From NCBI GenBank assembly GCA_039105265.1, contig JAPFFF010000065.1:124001-188000 (forward strand): a stretch of DNA of 64,000 nucleotides, in the 5' to 3' direction. The position numbers and the translations under genes were made by a program. The DNA comes from Tritrichomonas musculus (taxonomy: Eukaryota > Parabasalia > Tritrichomonadida > Tritrichomonadidae). The notes under the pieces were generated by a model. It made no database searches. It was not told where the DNA came from and saw nothing but the letters and a program-made list of their open reading frames with translations. Of this stretch, positions 9,512-19,164 are shown in pieces. Every line of letters starts with the position of its first letter. The first letter of the stretch is position 1.

Positions 9512-10929
9512 ATGAAAACAATATATGATGTGCCTTTAGATAAAATAATTGAACTGTATAATTTAATTACTGACTCTAATGATGACTTAAATGAAATTCT
9601 ATCAGCTTATGACAATGATGAAAATCAATTAAGAAATGATTTAAATGATGAAATTGCTGATACACTATTAGATAAATACAATTATGATGGAGATTATGAA
9701 GACTTTAATGCTATCTACTATTTCATCAAAGGTGTCAAAGCTTCTGATGCTCACTGGGAATCATTAATGAACATTCAACCTCAACCATTAATCAAACAGT
9801 TACATGTACCTCATGCACCCAAACATCCAAAACAACCAAAGAAATACATTGATTCTGACACATCATTCTTCAATAAACTCAAACGTTTACCCAAAATTAA
9901 CGATCCGCTTTATGATTTCAATCGTCAGCAATCACAATTGAAGTTCAATCGTGATTTACATAAACGCGATCAATCATTCCTTTCACAATTAATGCAACAT
10001 CAAAATGATTTCATTAACTTTCATTCAAGACCATCCAATAACAACGACGAATCAATTGATGAATTATTTACACCAAAAGAACTTAATGCAATGACCATTA
10101 AATCCTTCAAACAATGGAAAGAATTCAATGAAAAGCATAAAGATGAACAACATCAAATCGTTAATGATATCATGGAGCAACTCGAAACTTCACCAACAGA
10201 TTGGACCATTGATTTTGAACAACTTAATCAATTAGGAAGAGAATTAATGTTTCCATTACTCAAACAATTCTTTGAAGAACATATTGATTCATTACCAATT
10301 ACTAGTAAATACAAGATTCGATACAACGTTAATGGTCGATGGCGAAGTTTTCCATTCAAGTCCGAAAATTACAACAAATTAATGAATAAATTTAATGAAC
10401 AAAGTTTCATATTCGATATGGATACAAAACCTCCTGAATACTTTTATGAAAACGGTGGTGAAGAGTTACCTGATTGGTCATTCTTTTCTGCATTACAATT
10501 CACTAAATTGATTGACGTTGATAGTAGAAATGATATAGGTGGTTCATTCTTTCATTATTTGGTCAAACACAATATCAATAAACGAATAATTAAATACTTA
10601 CAACGATTACAGATCTTTGACAAACTCATTGATGAAGATAATAAACAACGTGATGAGTTAAACGATTGCTGTTTCATTTATGCACTTAAACAAACTGGTT
10701 GCTATAGTGAAAACGATTTGAATCTCATGAGATTAAGAATTAATAACAGATATTTATCACAGTCATCAATCAATTCCATTTGTGAAGAATTCAATATTAA
10801 GATTAAATTGAGTTTCATTAATGAAGACGATAAGCACAACAAAAAGAAGACTGTTCGTTCATGTTCAAACGGTAAATACAAATCATTCATGGGAATCAAA
10901 GATGCAAAACCAAATCGAACTCATACGTT
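9512..10929 (+). pseudogene. Outer-element polymerase gene, left part (broken fossil)
   Basis: This is the 5' part of the outer element's large gene, up to the Maverick insertion point. The N-terminal region is acidic and Asn/Asp-rich, then proline- and histidine-containing. A later block (ELNDCCFIYALKQTGCY) resembles the degenerate OTU-like domain found N-terminal to some protein-primed type-B polymerases, including the one inside the Maverick. The reading frame enters the Maverick terminal repeat, where any further sequence belongs to the inserted element. The TACGTT target duplication forms its last 6 bp (10924-10929). Assignment to the polymerase gene rests on the matching right part at 31938. 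Confidence 0.65.
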
Positions 10930-11297
10930 AGAGAGTAAGGGGGACCGTCTGGAGAGGGGATTAAAAAATGACCCCTCAAACCAGGATTTACAGACCCCAA
11001 ACATCGACGCCATGACTCAAAAAATCGCCACTTTTTCAAAATTAGCCCCTCATTTCATTCAAAAATCGGGTAGACACTTTTGAATCGTCATCTTTGAATC
11101 TTCATCTTTGAACTTGTTTAGTAGTATATATCAGTCGGTTTCCGTCGGGCTAAAGCCCACCGTCAACACGACTAATGAACAAAAATAATATGAACTCATT
11201 TAATGATTACCATCAATTGATGTTTCATTTATTAGACAATTCATTTAATTCATTCTCAAGCTGATGCACTTTATTTTTGAGACTGTTGATGTCTTCG
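10930..11297 (+). repeat. Maverick left terminal inverted repeat
   Basis: It is about 368 bp long and is the reverse complement of 31564-31931, with about 2% mismatch by eye, concentrated in the innermost 85 bp. It contains a small hairpin (GGGCT-AAA-GCCC, about 11144-11155). The inner end overlaps the 3' end of the coiled-coil ORF at 11225-11452, so a copy of that protein's last 23 codons is also present at the right end. Confidence 0.93.
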
Positions 11298-11452
11298 ATA
11301 AGAGATTCACGAACGGCAAGACCATCAGACCCCAACATTCCTGATTTGATATTGTTGAGACATTGTTTGTAATCATAACACTTTTCTTTTAATCCTCGTT
11401 TGATTCGTTTTAGTTCTGGTATTTCTTTCTTGTATTCTGTTAGTTCACTCAT
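11225..11452 (-). CDS. Maverick small coiled-coil protein (75 aa)
   Basis: This short Lys/Glu-rich protein has heptad-like leucine spacing in its second half (INSLKNKVHQLENELNEL), a probable coiled coil. I recognise no family. The last third of the gene lies inside the left terminal inverted repeat, so the coding end is duplicated at the right end (about 31566-31637). It is divergent from the 77-aa ORF, with only 14 bp between the starts. Confidence 0.55.
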   Translation of the reverse strand: MSELTEYKKEIPELKRIKRGLKEKCYDYKQCLNNIKSGMLGSDGLAVRESLIEDINSLKNKVHQLENELNELSNK

Positions 11453-11466
11453 TTAATAACAATTAA

Positions 11467-11700
11467 ATGTCTGCTATTAATCAAATGAGAACCATTCATG
11501 ATGATAAACACAAAAACTATTTTGATAGATTACAATTAACGATGCAAAAGAAGAGAACAAAAATAAACTCAGCTCCGACAGTGAAATGTTATAATGAAAA
11601 AGGTAATGTATTTCATGAACCACCTCCAAAAACGACTAAATCATTAAATCATCATGATTCACTTAATCATTCGGTGGTTGTCAGGAGCAACAACATTTAA
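11467..11700 (+). CDS. Maverick small basic protein (77 aa)
   Basis: A Lys/His/Asn-rich short protein with no recognisable domain. The spacing to the divergent neighbour (14 bp) and to the convergent 150-aa ORF (12 bp) is typical of the compact packing of this element, which supports it as a real gene. It could be a DNA-binding or virion-core protein; this is inference from its charge alone. Confidence 0.45.
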   Translation: MSAINQMRTIHDDKHKNYFDRLQLTMQKKRTKINSAPTVKCYNEKGNVFHEPPPKTTKSLNHHDSLNHSVVVRSNNI

Positions 11701-11712
11701 AAAGGCGGAGAC

Positions 11713-12165
11713 CTACGAAGCTTGGCTGAGTATGTATTCATTAATGACTTTTGATTGTTGGTCAACAACATTTGAAAGCTTATTGATATGTTCTTCAAGT
11801 ATTTTATTTTTGTTGTTCAATTGATTGATTTGTTCAGTGAATTCATTCAATGATTCCTTTATCAATGATATATCAGCCTTGATGTTGTCGTTTTCAAGTG
11901 TTTTAGTGATTGTGTTCCCAACTTTCTTCAAATAAATGTCGCCACCACATCGTTTACCGTCTTTGCAATTACGTTTAGTGATTCTGTATTCATTGCCGTC
12001 ATTAGTGATGATTTTATAAATCTTGTTCAAATAGTTAGTCGTTTGTGATTTCATTTGCTCGATATTCTTTTGATAGAACAAATTGAACTCTTCAACTGAT
12101 TTAAACACTTTTGATTCATTAATGTTTTCGTTTATTACTTTAAGTTCATTGATGTTATCATTCAT
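11713..12165 (-). CDS. Maverick coiled-coil protein (150 aa)
   Basis: The protein is built from Asn-rich helices with heptad leucines at both ends (about residues 1-45 and 85-145). A central segment has a Cys/Gly-rich turn (KRNCKDGKRCGGDIYLKKVG) that resembles a small beta hairpin. No family is recognised. The ATG at 12165 precedes an open frame of 150 codons with no internal stop, placed between two other minus- or plus-strand genes without large gaps. Confidence 0.5.
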   Translation of the reverse strand: MNDNINELKVINENINESKVFKSVEEFNLFYQKNIEQMKSQTTNYLNKIYKIITNDGNEYRITKRNCKDGKRCGGDIYLKKVGNTITKTLENDNIKADISLIKESLNEFTEQINQLNNKNKILEEHINKLSNVVDQQSKVINEYILSQAS

Positions 12166-12201
12166 TTGTATTCATATTAAATCATTATTTTTCATTGTTT
12201 T

Positions 12202-12456
12202 TCATTTAACTTCATTCAGTATTGATTTACCAAATTTACCTACTTTGTCGACAGCATTTAATCCTGTATCAATTGCGTCAACTACTTGACCAACACCAGG
12301 AATGAATTGTGTAATTGGTTTAACTCTGTCCATGATTTGCTTTCCAACATCAACAACTTTTGGAATTGCTTTAACTGCTTTCTGAGCAAATGATTTAACT
12401 TTACCGCCAATTGATTTAAATGCGTTCTTGATTTTGTTGAATATACCGACACCCAT
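12202..12456 (-). CDS. Maverick small amphipathic protein (84 aa), minor-virion candidate
   Basis: The protein is Lys/Gly/Val-rich with an N-terminal amphipathic helix (GVGIFNKIKNAFKSIGGKVK) and a central hydrophobic stretch (ITQFIPGVGQVVDAIDTGLNAV). Similar short, basic, amphipathic proteins sit next to the capsid gene in adenoviruses and Polintons, where some act on membranes during entry. It lies 49 bp from the major capsid gene and is divergent from it. The role is inferred; no homology was seen. Confidence 0.5.
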   Translation of the reverse strand: MGVGIFNKIKNAFKSIGGKVKSFAQKAVKAIPKVVDVGKQIMDRVKPITQFIPGVGQVVDAIDTGLNAVDKVGKFGKSILNEVK

Positions 12457-12505
12457 AATTTAATTGATGATAAAAGTGATTTATTTCCTTTTTATTCAAT
12501 CATAA

Positions 12506-14449
12506 ATGTTATATAGAAACGAGAGAGCTCATAATCTTCGCACTGAAACAGGAAACGTTCTTCATGCATTTGAAGAGATGAGAAACATGATTAATGTCAA
12601 TGACGGTACACGTTCATTTTCATTTAGAACTGTTGACTGTCATGACCAACCAGCTCCGTTTACAGCTGGTCAATATTCGCAAATCAGTTTAACACATCCT
12701 GACCACTTCGTAAGTGATATTGATAAAGGTTTCTTAACATTTCATGTTAAATTAGATTTATCATTGAATACAGATATGAGTAAATTAAATGAAATCAATG
12801 ACCCCAACAACTTGTACAAACTGTTTGTCGGTTTCAAATCATCAAACCAGTTGTTTGACAGGTTAGAGATTCTTCATAATAATGTCAATGTCGGATACCA
12901 ACAGAATGAATGCATTCGTGAAGGCTTCTTGTATTCTTCAGTTAAACCAGAAGCCGAGAAGAAACGCCGCAGATTCGTTCATTCATTGTGGGAAAACATT
13001 AGCAACTATTCACAGACACATGCAGGAGTTTATGTTAACTTGAATTCATTTAAGAACACAGGAAGAAGTGAAGTCGAATTTGATTTGAATGTTCCTTTTG
13101 ATGATTTGCTCGCATTACAAGCATTTGATTTATTCCCTAACGGAATCATTGGTGATTTATCAATTCGTTTTCAAGTTAGTCCCGCTGGTCTTGTTTGGGC
13201 AGTATTAGACCCTTACACAGTTGCTGAAGCAAAAGTATTTCTTGAAGACAATGATTCAATATCGATGGAAGAATTAAACAGACTAAAGGAAATCAAGGCA
13301 CGAGGACACCTCAAACATCAATTCACACAAATTGGTAATCAAGCTGTGATTCCAGGACCTGGAGACAATCCAGACCCACCATCACCTGAACCAACACCAA
13401 CGAAATATCAATTGAAGTATGAAGTTAGAGAACAATACGTATCTGCATCTGGAGGTGATTTCGATGAACTGATTGAAAATTGTTCATTAATATTTAGCTT
13501 TACTGATGATGAATTTACTGAACTTGGAATTGAAAAGACTGATGATAATAAAGCAATTTGTCAAGCCCATTATACCAAAGAACATGGTAAATTACCTCAA
13601 CCATCACATGCAGGTCATGTTTACGTTAACTTTGTATCTAAAACTGAAGCCAACAAGTTGATGAGCGCTCATTATTCAAAACAAACAGCGACATTAACTG
13701 TTAATCGAATGACAATCATGGCTTGTAAATCTAATATGCAAGGCTTTGGTGTTTGTGAAGCTACAAGACAAGGAATTGAAGACATTTTAAGACAAGGTTT
13801 AATCATTCCTTCACAAAAAGTTGATTATCATGCTTTCCCAATCGCTCCAGCAGCAAACGGAATCAAGTCAACATTGAATATCCCATTAATCAATGCAACT
13901 AATTTATCAATCATGTTTCCAAAGCATCATAATGATTTAACTGTCTTTGAAAACCCAGTTTATCAAAACTGTTTCTTGAATATTGGTGGAAAGAACTTCC
14001 CAGACGAAAACGTTTCAACTATTGGTGCACGATTCTTTGAGAATCAATTAACGGCTGGTGATTTAGATGCAATCACTCTTTCATGCACAAAGGAATTTGA
14101 AGACTCAATGACAATGCCAAAGAATGACGCGAATGGTAAGAGATACAACAACACAATCAGTGATGCAACATCATTTGTTTTCAACATTCAAACTGAACGA
14201 GCGAGTGCAGGATATTGTTATGACGGCTTAGATTCAGGTTTCGGAAACGTTCAGATACAAGTCAATGGAATGCCTATATATACTGGAGATGATGACACAT
14301 ATTACAATGTTGTTGAGCCAGATGGAACCATTCATCATCCATGCCCGACCCAGTTGTTCATCACTCGCGACACCTATTTCCATTTATCTCTTGACGGATT
14401 GGTTTACGTTGATGATGAAACACCAAAAGGAAGTCAAGCAAATGAATAA
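12506..14449 (+). CDS. Maverick major capsid protein (double jelly-roll type)
   Basis: This 647-residue protein lies next to the integrase gene. It has long beta-rich stretches, an early 'FTAGQYSQISLTHPDHFVSDIDKGFLTFHVKLDL' strand block, a 'LFDRLEILHNN' block and a later 'GYCYDGLDSGFGNVQIQVNG' block, separated by a Pro-rich linker around residues 290-305 (PGPGDNPDPPSPEPTPTK). The size, composition and position match the major capsid proteins of trichomonad Mavericks, which form trimeric capsomers by two jelly-roll folds. A fold prediction would settle it. The gene appears open throughout. Confidence 0.75.
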   Translation: MLYRNERAHNLRTETGNVLHAFEEMRNMINVNDGTRSFSFRTVDCHDQPAPFTAGQYSQISLTHPDHFVSDIDKGFLTFHVKLDLSLNTDMSKLNEINDPNNLYKLFVGFKSSNQLFDRLEILHNNVNVGYQQNECIREGFLYSSVKPEAEKKRRRFVHSLWENISNYSQTHAGVYVNLNSFKNTGRSEVEFDLNVPFDDLLALQAFDLFPNGIIGDLSIRFQVSPAGLVWAVLDPYTVAEAKVFLEDNDSISMEELNRLKEIKARGHLKHQFTQIGNQAVIPGPGDNPDPPSPEPTPTKYQLKYEVREQYVSASGGDFDELIENCSLIFSFTDDEFTELGIEKTDDNKAICQAHYTKEHGKLPQPSHAGHVYVNFVSKTEANKLMSAHYSKQTATLTVNRMTIMACKSNMQGFGVCEATRQGIEDILRQGLIIPSQKVDYHAFPIAPAANGIKSTLNIPLINATNLSIMFPKHHNDLTVFENPVYQNCFLNIGGKNFPDENVSTIGARFFENQLTAGDLDAITLSCTKEFEDSMTMPKNDANGKRYNNTISDATSFVFNIQTERASAGYCYDGLDSGFGNVQIQVNGMPIYTGDDDTYYNVVEPDGTIHHPCPTQLFITRDTYFHLSLDGLVYVDDETPKGSQANE

Positions 14450-14476
14450 ATGAATTGATTTCATTAAATAATCATT

Positions 14477-15652
14477 TTGCTTTGCAAAAGGGAACAGAGT
14501 TCCTTCATTAATGAATGCTTTATTTTTGCGATTCAAATGAATGAATACATCGAAGATGCAGCGAGTGCACGCAGCTACAAAGAATCAATCAACTATCCTT
14601 TCAAATCTAAATACAAGTACATCAAAGACACAAACATTAAAACAGAGCCCTATATTAAGGATTACCAATTGAAGACAGTAAAGAAACTATCAAAACCAGA
14701 CTTCTCATTTGAACCGTATGCGTACGAAATGGATATAATGTTTGCATTAAACAAAGCTTATCTCGTTCTAATCAATGTAAACACCAAATACTTAATTGTT
14801 GAACCAATTGATTACAAATCTGAGTTGTATGTAATCAAAGTAATTGATAAACTAGTCAATAAAAGGAATATCAGAATCGAAACAATTAAATGTGATGGTG
14901 AAAAGGCTTTCATATCAAATGCATTCAAAAGTTATTGCAACGGTAAAGAGCGATATCAATCAGACAAACCATCAATTAAATTCAAAGCTCCTAACAAAAT
15001 AAAGTTAATCATTGATGATTCACCTTTCACGAATGCACATAAATGTGTTGATGCAGTAATCAGAACATTAAGAAATGCTTTTGGTCAATCACAACAACGA
15101 ATGACAAACAATGTATTGATGCAACAAATGGTTGAATGGTACAATAACACGCCTCATTCATCTCTTCGCTTATTGAATCCTTTATACACATCATTTGATG
15201 AAGAAACTGATGAATACCTTGACAAACGACAATCAAAATACATTTATCTAACACCTCAACAGATGCAAGACGACCGCGACCTTGAATGGCAATACATAAG
15301 AGCGAAATCAATGCAATTGAAAGAGATTCAACAAAAACAACGATTTAAAGGTCTTCTGTCATATAAACCCAAAAATATAATACTCATTCACACCGATTAC
15401 GGAAAAACAGAAAAGAAACATGAAAAGCGAAGAAGAGTGTTCAATGAACTCGCTGAATTCATTTGCTATGAGTCTGGAAACGTTAAATGTAAACTATTAA
15501 ATCCTTTGCGTCAAACTAACAAAACACGGAAGAATAAAACAATAATAACTGTACCAATCATGTACACAAAATATGTTTGTTCATCAATAGATGATTTGAA
15601 TGATGATTATAAAATATTCTTTTTGGCTTATAAAACGCAAAATGAAAGCTAA
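14477..15652 (+). CDS. Maverick retroviral-type integrase
   Basis: This 391-residue protein has an rve-like core. The first Asp is in EMDIMFALNKAYLVLINVNTKY, the second in IKCDGEKAFISNAF, and the third region is around AVIRTLRNAFGQSQQRMTNNV, followed by WYNNTPHSSL, a hallmark of this integrase family. The C-terminal part (about 290-391) is basic and may be a chromodomain-like or SH3-like tail. In the family this enzyme joins the terminal repeats to target DNA with a 6-bp stagger, matching the observed TACGTT duplication. A small ATTTTGC-TTT-GCAAAA-type hairpin lies at its 5' edge (about 14471-14486). The start at 14477 could be replaced by the ATG at about 14537. Confidence 0.8.
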   Translation: MLCKREQSSFINECFIFAIQMNEYIEDAASARSYKESINYPFKSKYKYIKDTNIKTEPYIKDYQLKTVKKLSKPDFSFEPYAYEMDIMFALNKAYLVLINVNTKYLIVEPIDYKSELYVIKVIDKLVNKRNIRIETIKCDGEKAFISNAFKSYCNGKERYQSDKPSIKFKAPNKIKLIIDDSPFTNAHKCVDAVIRTLRNAFGQSQQRMTNNVLMQQMVEWYNNTPHSSLRLLNPLYTSFDEETDEYLDKRQSKYIYLTPQQMQDDRDLEWQYIRAKSMQLKEIQQKQRFKGLLSYKPKNIILIHTDYGKTEKKHEKRRRVFNELAEFICYESGNVKCKLLNPLRQTNKTRKNKTIITVPIMYTKYVCSSIDDLNDDYKIFFLAYKTQNES

Positions 15653-15992
15653 ACAACAAATCACAAAACGATACTATCACACACAATCAAAAGATTTTAT
15701 TCTTCCTGATGATTTCGTTTATAGTCGCAACAAGAAGTACATTGTTGTTCAGTATTGTGGGGCTGTTGTCAATCAACATATTGTTGGTGATTTGATGGTT
15801 CATTCAGATATCGTTGAATTCATGCCTTTCTGCGACCATTTCATAATGCTTGCCAACAGAAGACAAACGAAATACAGGAAATATGAGTGTCTGAACAACA
15901 CAAAAAAAGAATATCATTTATGGTTCACAGACATGAAAGGAAACGTTATTGAACCTGAATCATTTATATTCAGTTGCTTATTAATTTATTGA
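15642..15992 (+). CDS. Maverick unknown protein (116 aa)
   Basis: The likely start is the ATG at 15642 (MKAKQQITKRYY), overlapping the integrase stop by 11 nt. A frame open from 15600 adds only a non-typical leader. The protein has a basic N-terminus and then a beta-rich body (YIVVQYCGAVVNQHIVGDLMV...). I recognise no family. It could be a small capsid-associated protein, since it lies within the capsid/integrase block, but this is a guess from position. Confidence 0.55.
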   Translation: MKAKQQITKRYYHTQSKDFILPDDFVYSRNKKYIVVQYCGAVVNQHIVGDLMVHSDIVEFMPFCDHFIMLANRRQTKYRKYECLNNTKKEYHLWFTDMKGNVIEPESFIFSCLLIY

Positions 15993-15999
15993 ATTCAAA

Positions 16000-16530
16000 A
16001 TGAATAACAATCATTCGCCTCCAGTGTTTGATGCTTTTTTTGGTCCTTCATCATATAAACCACCTGAATACTATCCAAACACACCAAAATTCGTTAACAT
16101 CACTGAAGGACCACCCCCGACATGTGATTATTATATTCCTCGCAAATTCAGAAACATAAGAAGCCCGCCACCAACATTTAAACAACATCCTGCACTCGAA
16201 AGAAGAGTTCGAATAAGAGAGAAGTTATTTGAGCAATTACAAGATGACCCAATATATGAAGTGTATGCCAAAGAAAAACAAAGACAAGTTGATTCAATAA
16301 AAGCTAAACAACGAACCAACAGAATCAAATCATCATTCATTCAACAACCAAACCCTCCTTCACCGTCAATGATTTGGAATGATTCGAGGTATTGGAATCA
16401 ATTGAGAAACACCGATGAATCACTTGATAAAACTGAAATCACTCCGTTCGATGCTGATTTGAGTCCAACACGTAGACTCAACACATCCAAACATCGAAGA
16501 CCAAAACGCAAAATGAGTGAACAAAAATAA
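16000..16530 (+). CDS. Maverick proline-rich basic protein (176 aa)
   Basis: It starts 7 bp after the previous stop. It is rich in Pro, Asn, Arg and Lys, with repeated PP motifs (SPPPTF, GPPPTC, SPPVFD) and a C-terminal basic cluster (HRRPKRKMSEQK). It is predicted to be largely disordered. No family is recognised. It could be a virion-core or scaffold protein; this is inferred from composition and position. Confidence 0.55.
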   Translation: MNNNHSPPVFDAFFGPSSYKPPEYYPNTPKFVNITEGPPPTCDYYIPRKFRNIRSPPPTFKQHPALERRVRIREKLFEQLQDDPIYEVYAKEKQRQVDSIKAKQRTNRIKSSFIQQPNPPSPSMIWNDSRYWNQLRNTDESLDKTEITPFDADLSPTRRLNTSKHRRPKRKMSEQK

Positions 16531-16583
16531 AAGCAATCAACATGATTCAATGAATATCATTTCATTTATTTTTATTCTCTGAT

Positions 16584-19142
16584 TCATGCTTCTTCTTGAA
16601 ATATATCAATATCGTATCTGTTTACATTACTTAATTGGTCTTTCTTCTGTGCATTTAGTTTTTCCTTATATTCGAGATATCCACATTGCTGACCATAGAT
16701 TTTATCAATCAAGTTATTGATTATTCGATTATATTCTTCTTTATTTTCTCTTATCTCTTCTGTAGGTATTTCAGCAGCTAATTGAGTCTTTTCAGCCAGT
16801 TTTTGGGGTCTCTGCTTGTCATTCATACTGACATTTACTAAGTATGATAGTATCAATGATTCCATTGATTGAATGAAAGCGATTGGCATTCCTTCCCAAG
16901 CACTTCTATTAGGATTGAATTCACCGCTTTCAAAGTTAATGACCTTTGACAAATTATTGATGAATGTTGTCATTCGCTTACCAATCATTTGATTGTACTT
17001 TGATTTGTTGATTTTCTTCCATGCCAACCATTGAATGTAATTCATTGGCTGACCACCTTTTTCAATCTCTTTCTTGACATTGTTATCAAAGTATATACAA
17101 AACAGTACATTTGATACTGAAAGGTACGAAATGATTCTTGTTAATGGTTTGAATTGTGGGAATAATTGCCAGAAGACTTTCCAAACCTTTGCGAAATAGC
17201 TTGACCAATATGATGAAGGGCTTAATCGTTTGCTGACTTTTGGCTTACCCAAACCGAGTTCATTGTGATAGAATTCTGTATATTTCTGGATGGTTTCATT
17301 TGGATTAATAATATATTCACCTTTCTCCCAATCTACGGAATCCTTTGATTTATTGAATTGTTCATTGAGCCAAACATTGAACGGTTTAGCTTTCCTTTCT
17401 TCTGCTGATTTGACAACAGTCTTCCATACTTTCTTATAAGGAGAAGCAAATACAATTTTATATCCGTTTATGATTTGTGGCACTCCTTTCTTATCAACTA
17501 ATACAATATCATCAATCTTATCTCCGTTCAGGTCTGTTATTGCTTCACCATTTGGGTCCATAGCGTTTGTAGGAAGTAAGCGATATTTTGGCTTTCCGTC
17601 TTGGTCAAGATGTGTATGACAGTATATTGTTGCTTGGTCTCTGGTTGAGGCGGCAGGAATGTATTTGATTCTGTAATTACCATTAATGATTAAATCAAGG
17701 AAGTTTTGTTTATAGTATGTTGAACTCTTGGCGGGTGATTGAATGTTAAGGTTTGTGAAATCTCTATCGATGTTTTCAAGAACGGTTGGTGCATCTCTGT
17801 CCTCACGCTTACCTCTTACTGTTGCTGCTTTAGCATTTTTAATTAAAGCATTGATTTCATCATCGGTTATTTTTTGTGCAAATGGATTTCCAGGTTTAAA
17901 TATTTTTTGATTAAATTCAACTTTATCACCATCAATGAACTTGCCATGCTTCTTTGGTTTATTTGCTTGTTGAGCGTATTCAGTGAATGTTTGATTGAGG
18001 TCATCACCATCTTCTCTATCGAAAACAAATGACTGCGAAAAATCGTCTGCGTCTGTCATGACTCTTTTAGATGCTGAAAAATTATTAACAACATCATTTG
18101 GTTTCACAAATGGGATTGGTTTCATTGATGGTGGTTTGATTGGTTGTATGACATCAGAGCCTTTGATAGGTTTTTTATTAATGATTGTGTCAAACACTCT
18201 GAAGAATGATGATAAGCCTGTAATTGATTTTTGTTCATTGGTTATATCAATGTTTCTCTTCATCTTGTCTCTAATAGTTTCAAGTGTTTGATGTAATGCA
18301 TCAACGTTTTCCTTTGCTTGTTCATCAAGTTTGTTTTGTGGTTTCTTTGCTGCTTCATAACATCTTGGTAGTACATTGAGCCATGGTTGATTATAGCCTA
18401 ATTGCTTGAGCAATTCAATGTCATCATCTACCAAATCATAAGGAGATAACAACAAGGCTGATAGGTTATCTTCCTCCTCTTCTTCTAATTCTGGGAAGTT
18501 AAATGATATTGATGGTAGTGAATCATCTTGCTCCAAAAAACTTGTATTCAGTAATTCATCAGAATCACTCGGAGTTATGCGTTTTCTTCTTGGTGTTCTT
18601 CGTTTACTGCTGTCAGGTGTTGGTTCATGTATACTTGTTCTCTTTCTTCTTCCTTTGGTGGCTTGTGGTGTTTGACTCTTTCTCGGTGGTTTGATGGGTG
18701 ATGAACGAAAACCATCAGAGCTATAATTTAAATCATCGTTGACAACAATATTGAAGTAATTGATAATTGTATCAAGACTTTTTTTATCTGTTGTGTACTC
18801 TTTTAAACTAAGGAATCGATTGCCTTTACTTTTAATACCTGCATTGATTTTGTTCATCAATGAAACAAATCGACGAAACTTGACTTTCATTTCACGAATC
18901 TTTCCCACACTTCTTCCTGTATATTCATTGTTTTGTATTTGATACAACAAATTAATTAAATCATTGGGGTGTTCTAGTTTGTATGTACTGAGAAACGTGT
19001 TCTTAAAATAATCTATCGGGTCCTCTAGTTCTTCATCATCATCAGGTTTAGATACCTCACTATCAAATATAGTTTCATCATCAATATTACTCAAATCTAA
19101 TTCAAAGCTATCAGATGAATTATTTTTATCTTGTTTTGACAT
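16584..19142 (-). CDS. Maverick large unknown protein (852 aa)
   Basis: The N-terminal 250 residues are acidic and Ser/Asp-rich, with two basic nuclear-signal-like clusters (KGRRKRT and RTPRRKR, about residues 165-190). The middle is low-complexity. The C-terminal half is more globular and includes a D-x-N-G-D-x-x-D-D stretch (LNGDKIDDIVLVDKKG, about residues 539-554) that resembles calcium-binding loops of FG-GAP-type repeats, and a Trp/aromatic-rich block (about 655-705) that could be membrane-associated. I do not recognise the family. It is a candidate virion or terminal-protein-like component. It starts 22 bp from the divergent tail-fibre-like gene, suggesting a shared promoter. Confidence 0.6.
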   Translation of the reverse strand: MSKQDKNNSSDSFELDLSNIDDETIFDSEVSKPDDDEELEDPIDYFKNTFLSTYKLEHPNDLINLLYQIQNNEYTGRSVGKIREMKVKFRRFVSLMNKINAGIKSKGNRFLSLKEYTTDKKSLDTIINYFNIVVNDDLNYSSDGFRSSPIKPPRKSQTPQATKGRRKRTSIHEPTPDSSKRRTPRRKRITPSDSDELLNTSFLEQDDSLPSISFNFPELEEEEEDNLSALLLSPYDLVDDDIELLKQLGYNQPWLNVLPRCYEAAKKPQNKLDEQAKENVDALHQTLETIRDKMKRNIDITNEQKSITGLSSFFRVFDTIINKKPIKGSDVIQPIKPPSMKPIPFVKPNDVVNNFSASKRVMTDADDFSQSFVFDREDGDDLNQTFTEYAQQANKPKKHGKFIDGDKVEFNQKIFKPGNPFAQKITDDEINALIKNAKAATVRGKREDRDAPTVLENIDRDFTNLNIQSPAKSSTYYKQNFLDLIINGNYRIKYIPAASTRDQATIYCHTHLDQDGKPKYRLLPTNAMDPNGEAITDLNGDKIDDIVLVDKKGVPQIINGYKIVFASPYKKVWKTVVKSAEERKAKPFNVWLNEQFNKSKDSVDWEKGEYIINPNETIQKYTEFYHNELGLGKPKVSKRLSPSSYWSSYFAKVWKVFWQLFPQFKPLTRIISYLSVSNVLFCIYFDNNVKKEIEKGGQPMNYIQWLAWKKINKSKYNQMIGKRMTTFINNLSKVINFESGEFNPNRSAWEGMPIAFIQSMESLILSYLVNVSMNDKQRPQKLAEKTQLAAEIPTEEIRENKEEYNRIINNLIDKIYGQQCGYLEYKEKLNAQKKDQLSNVNRYDIDIFQEEA

Positions 19143-19164
19143 TGTTTAGTTTCTAATAAATTGA

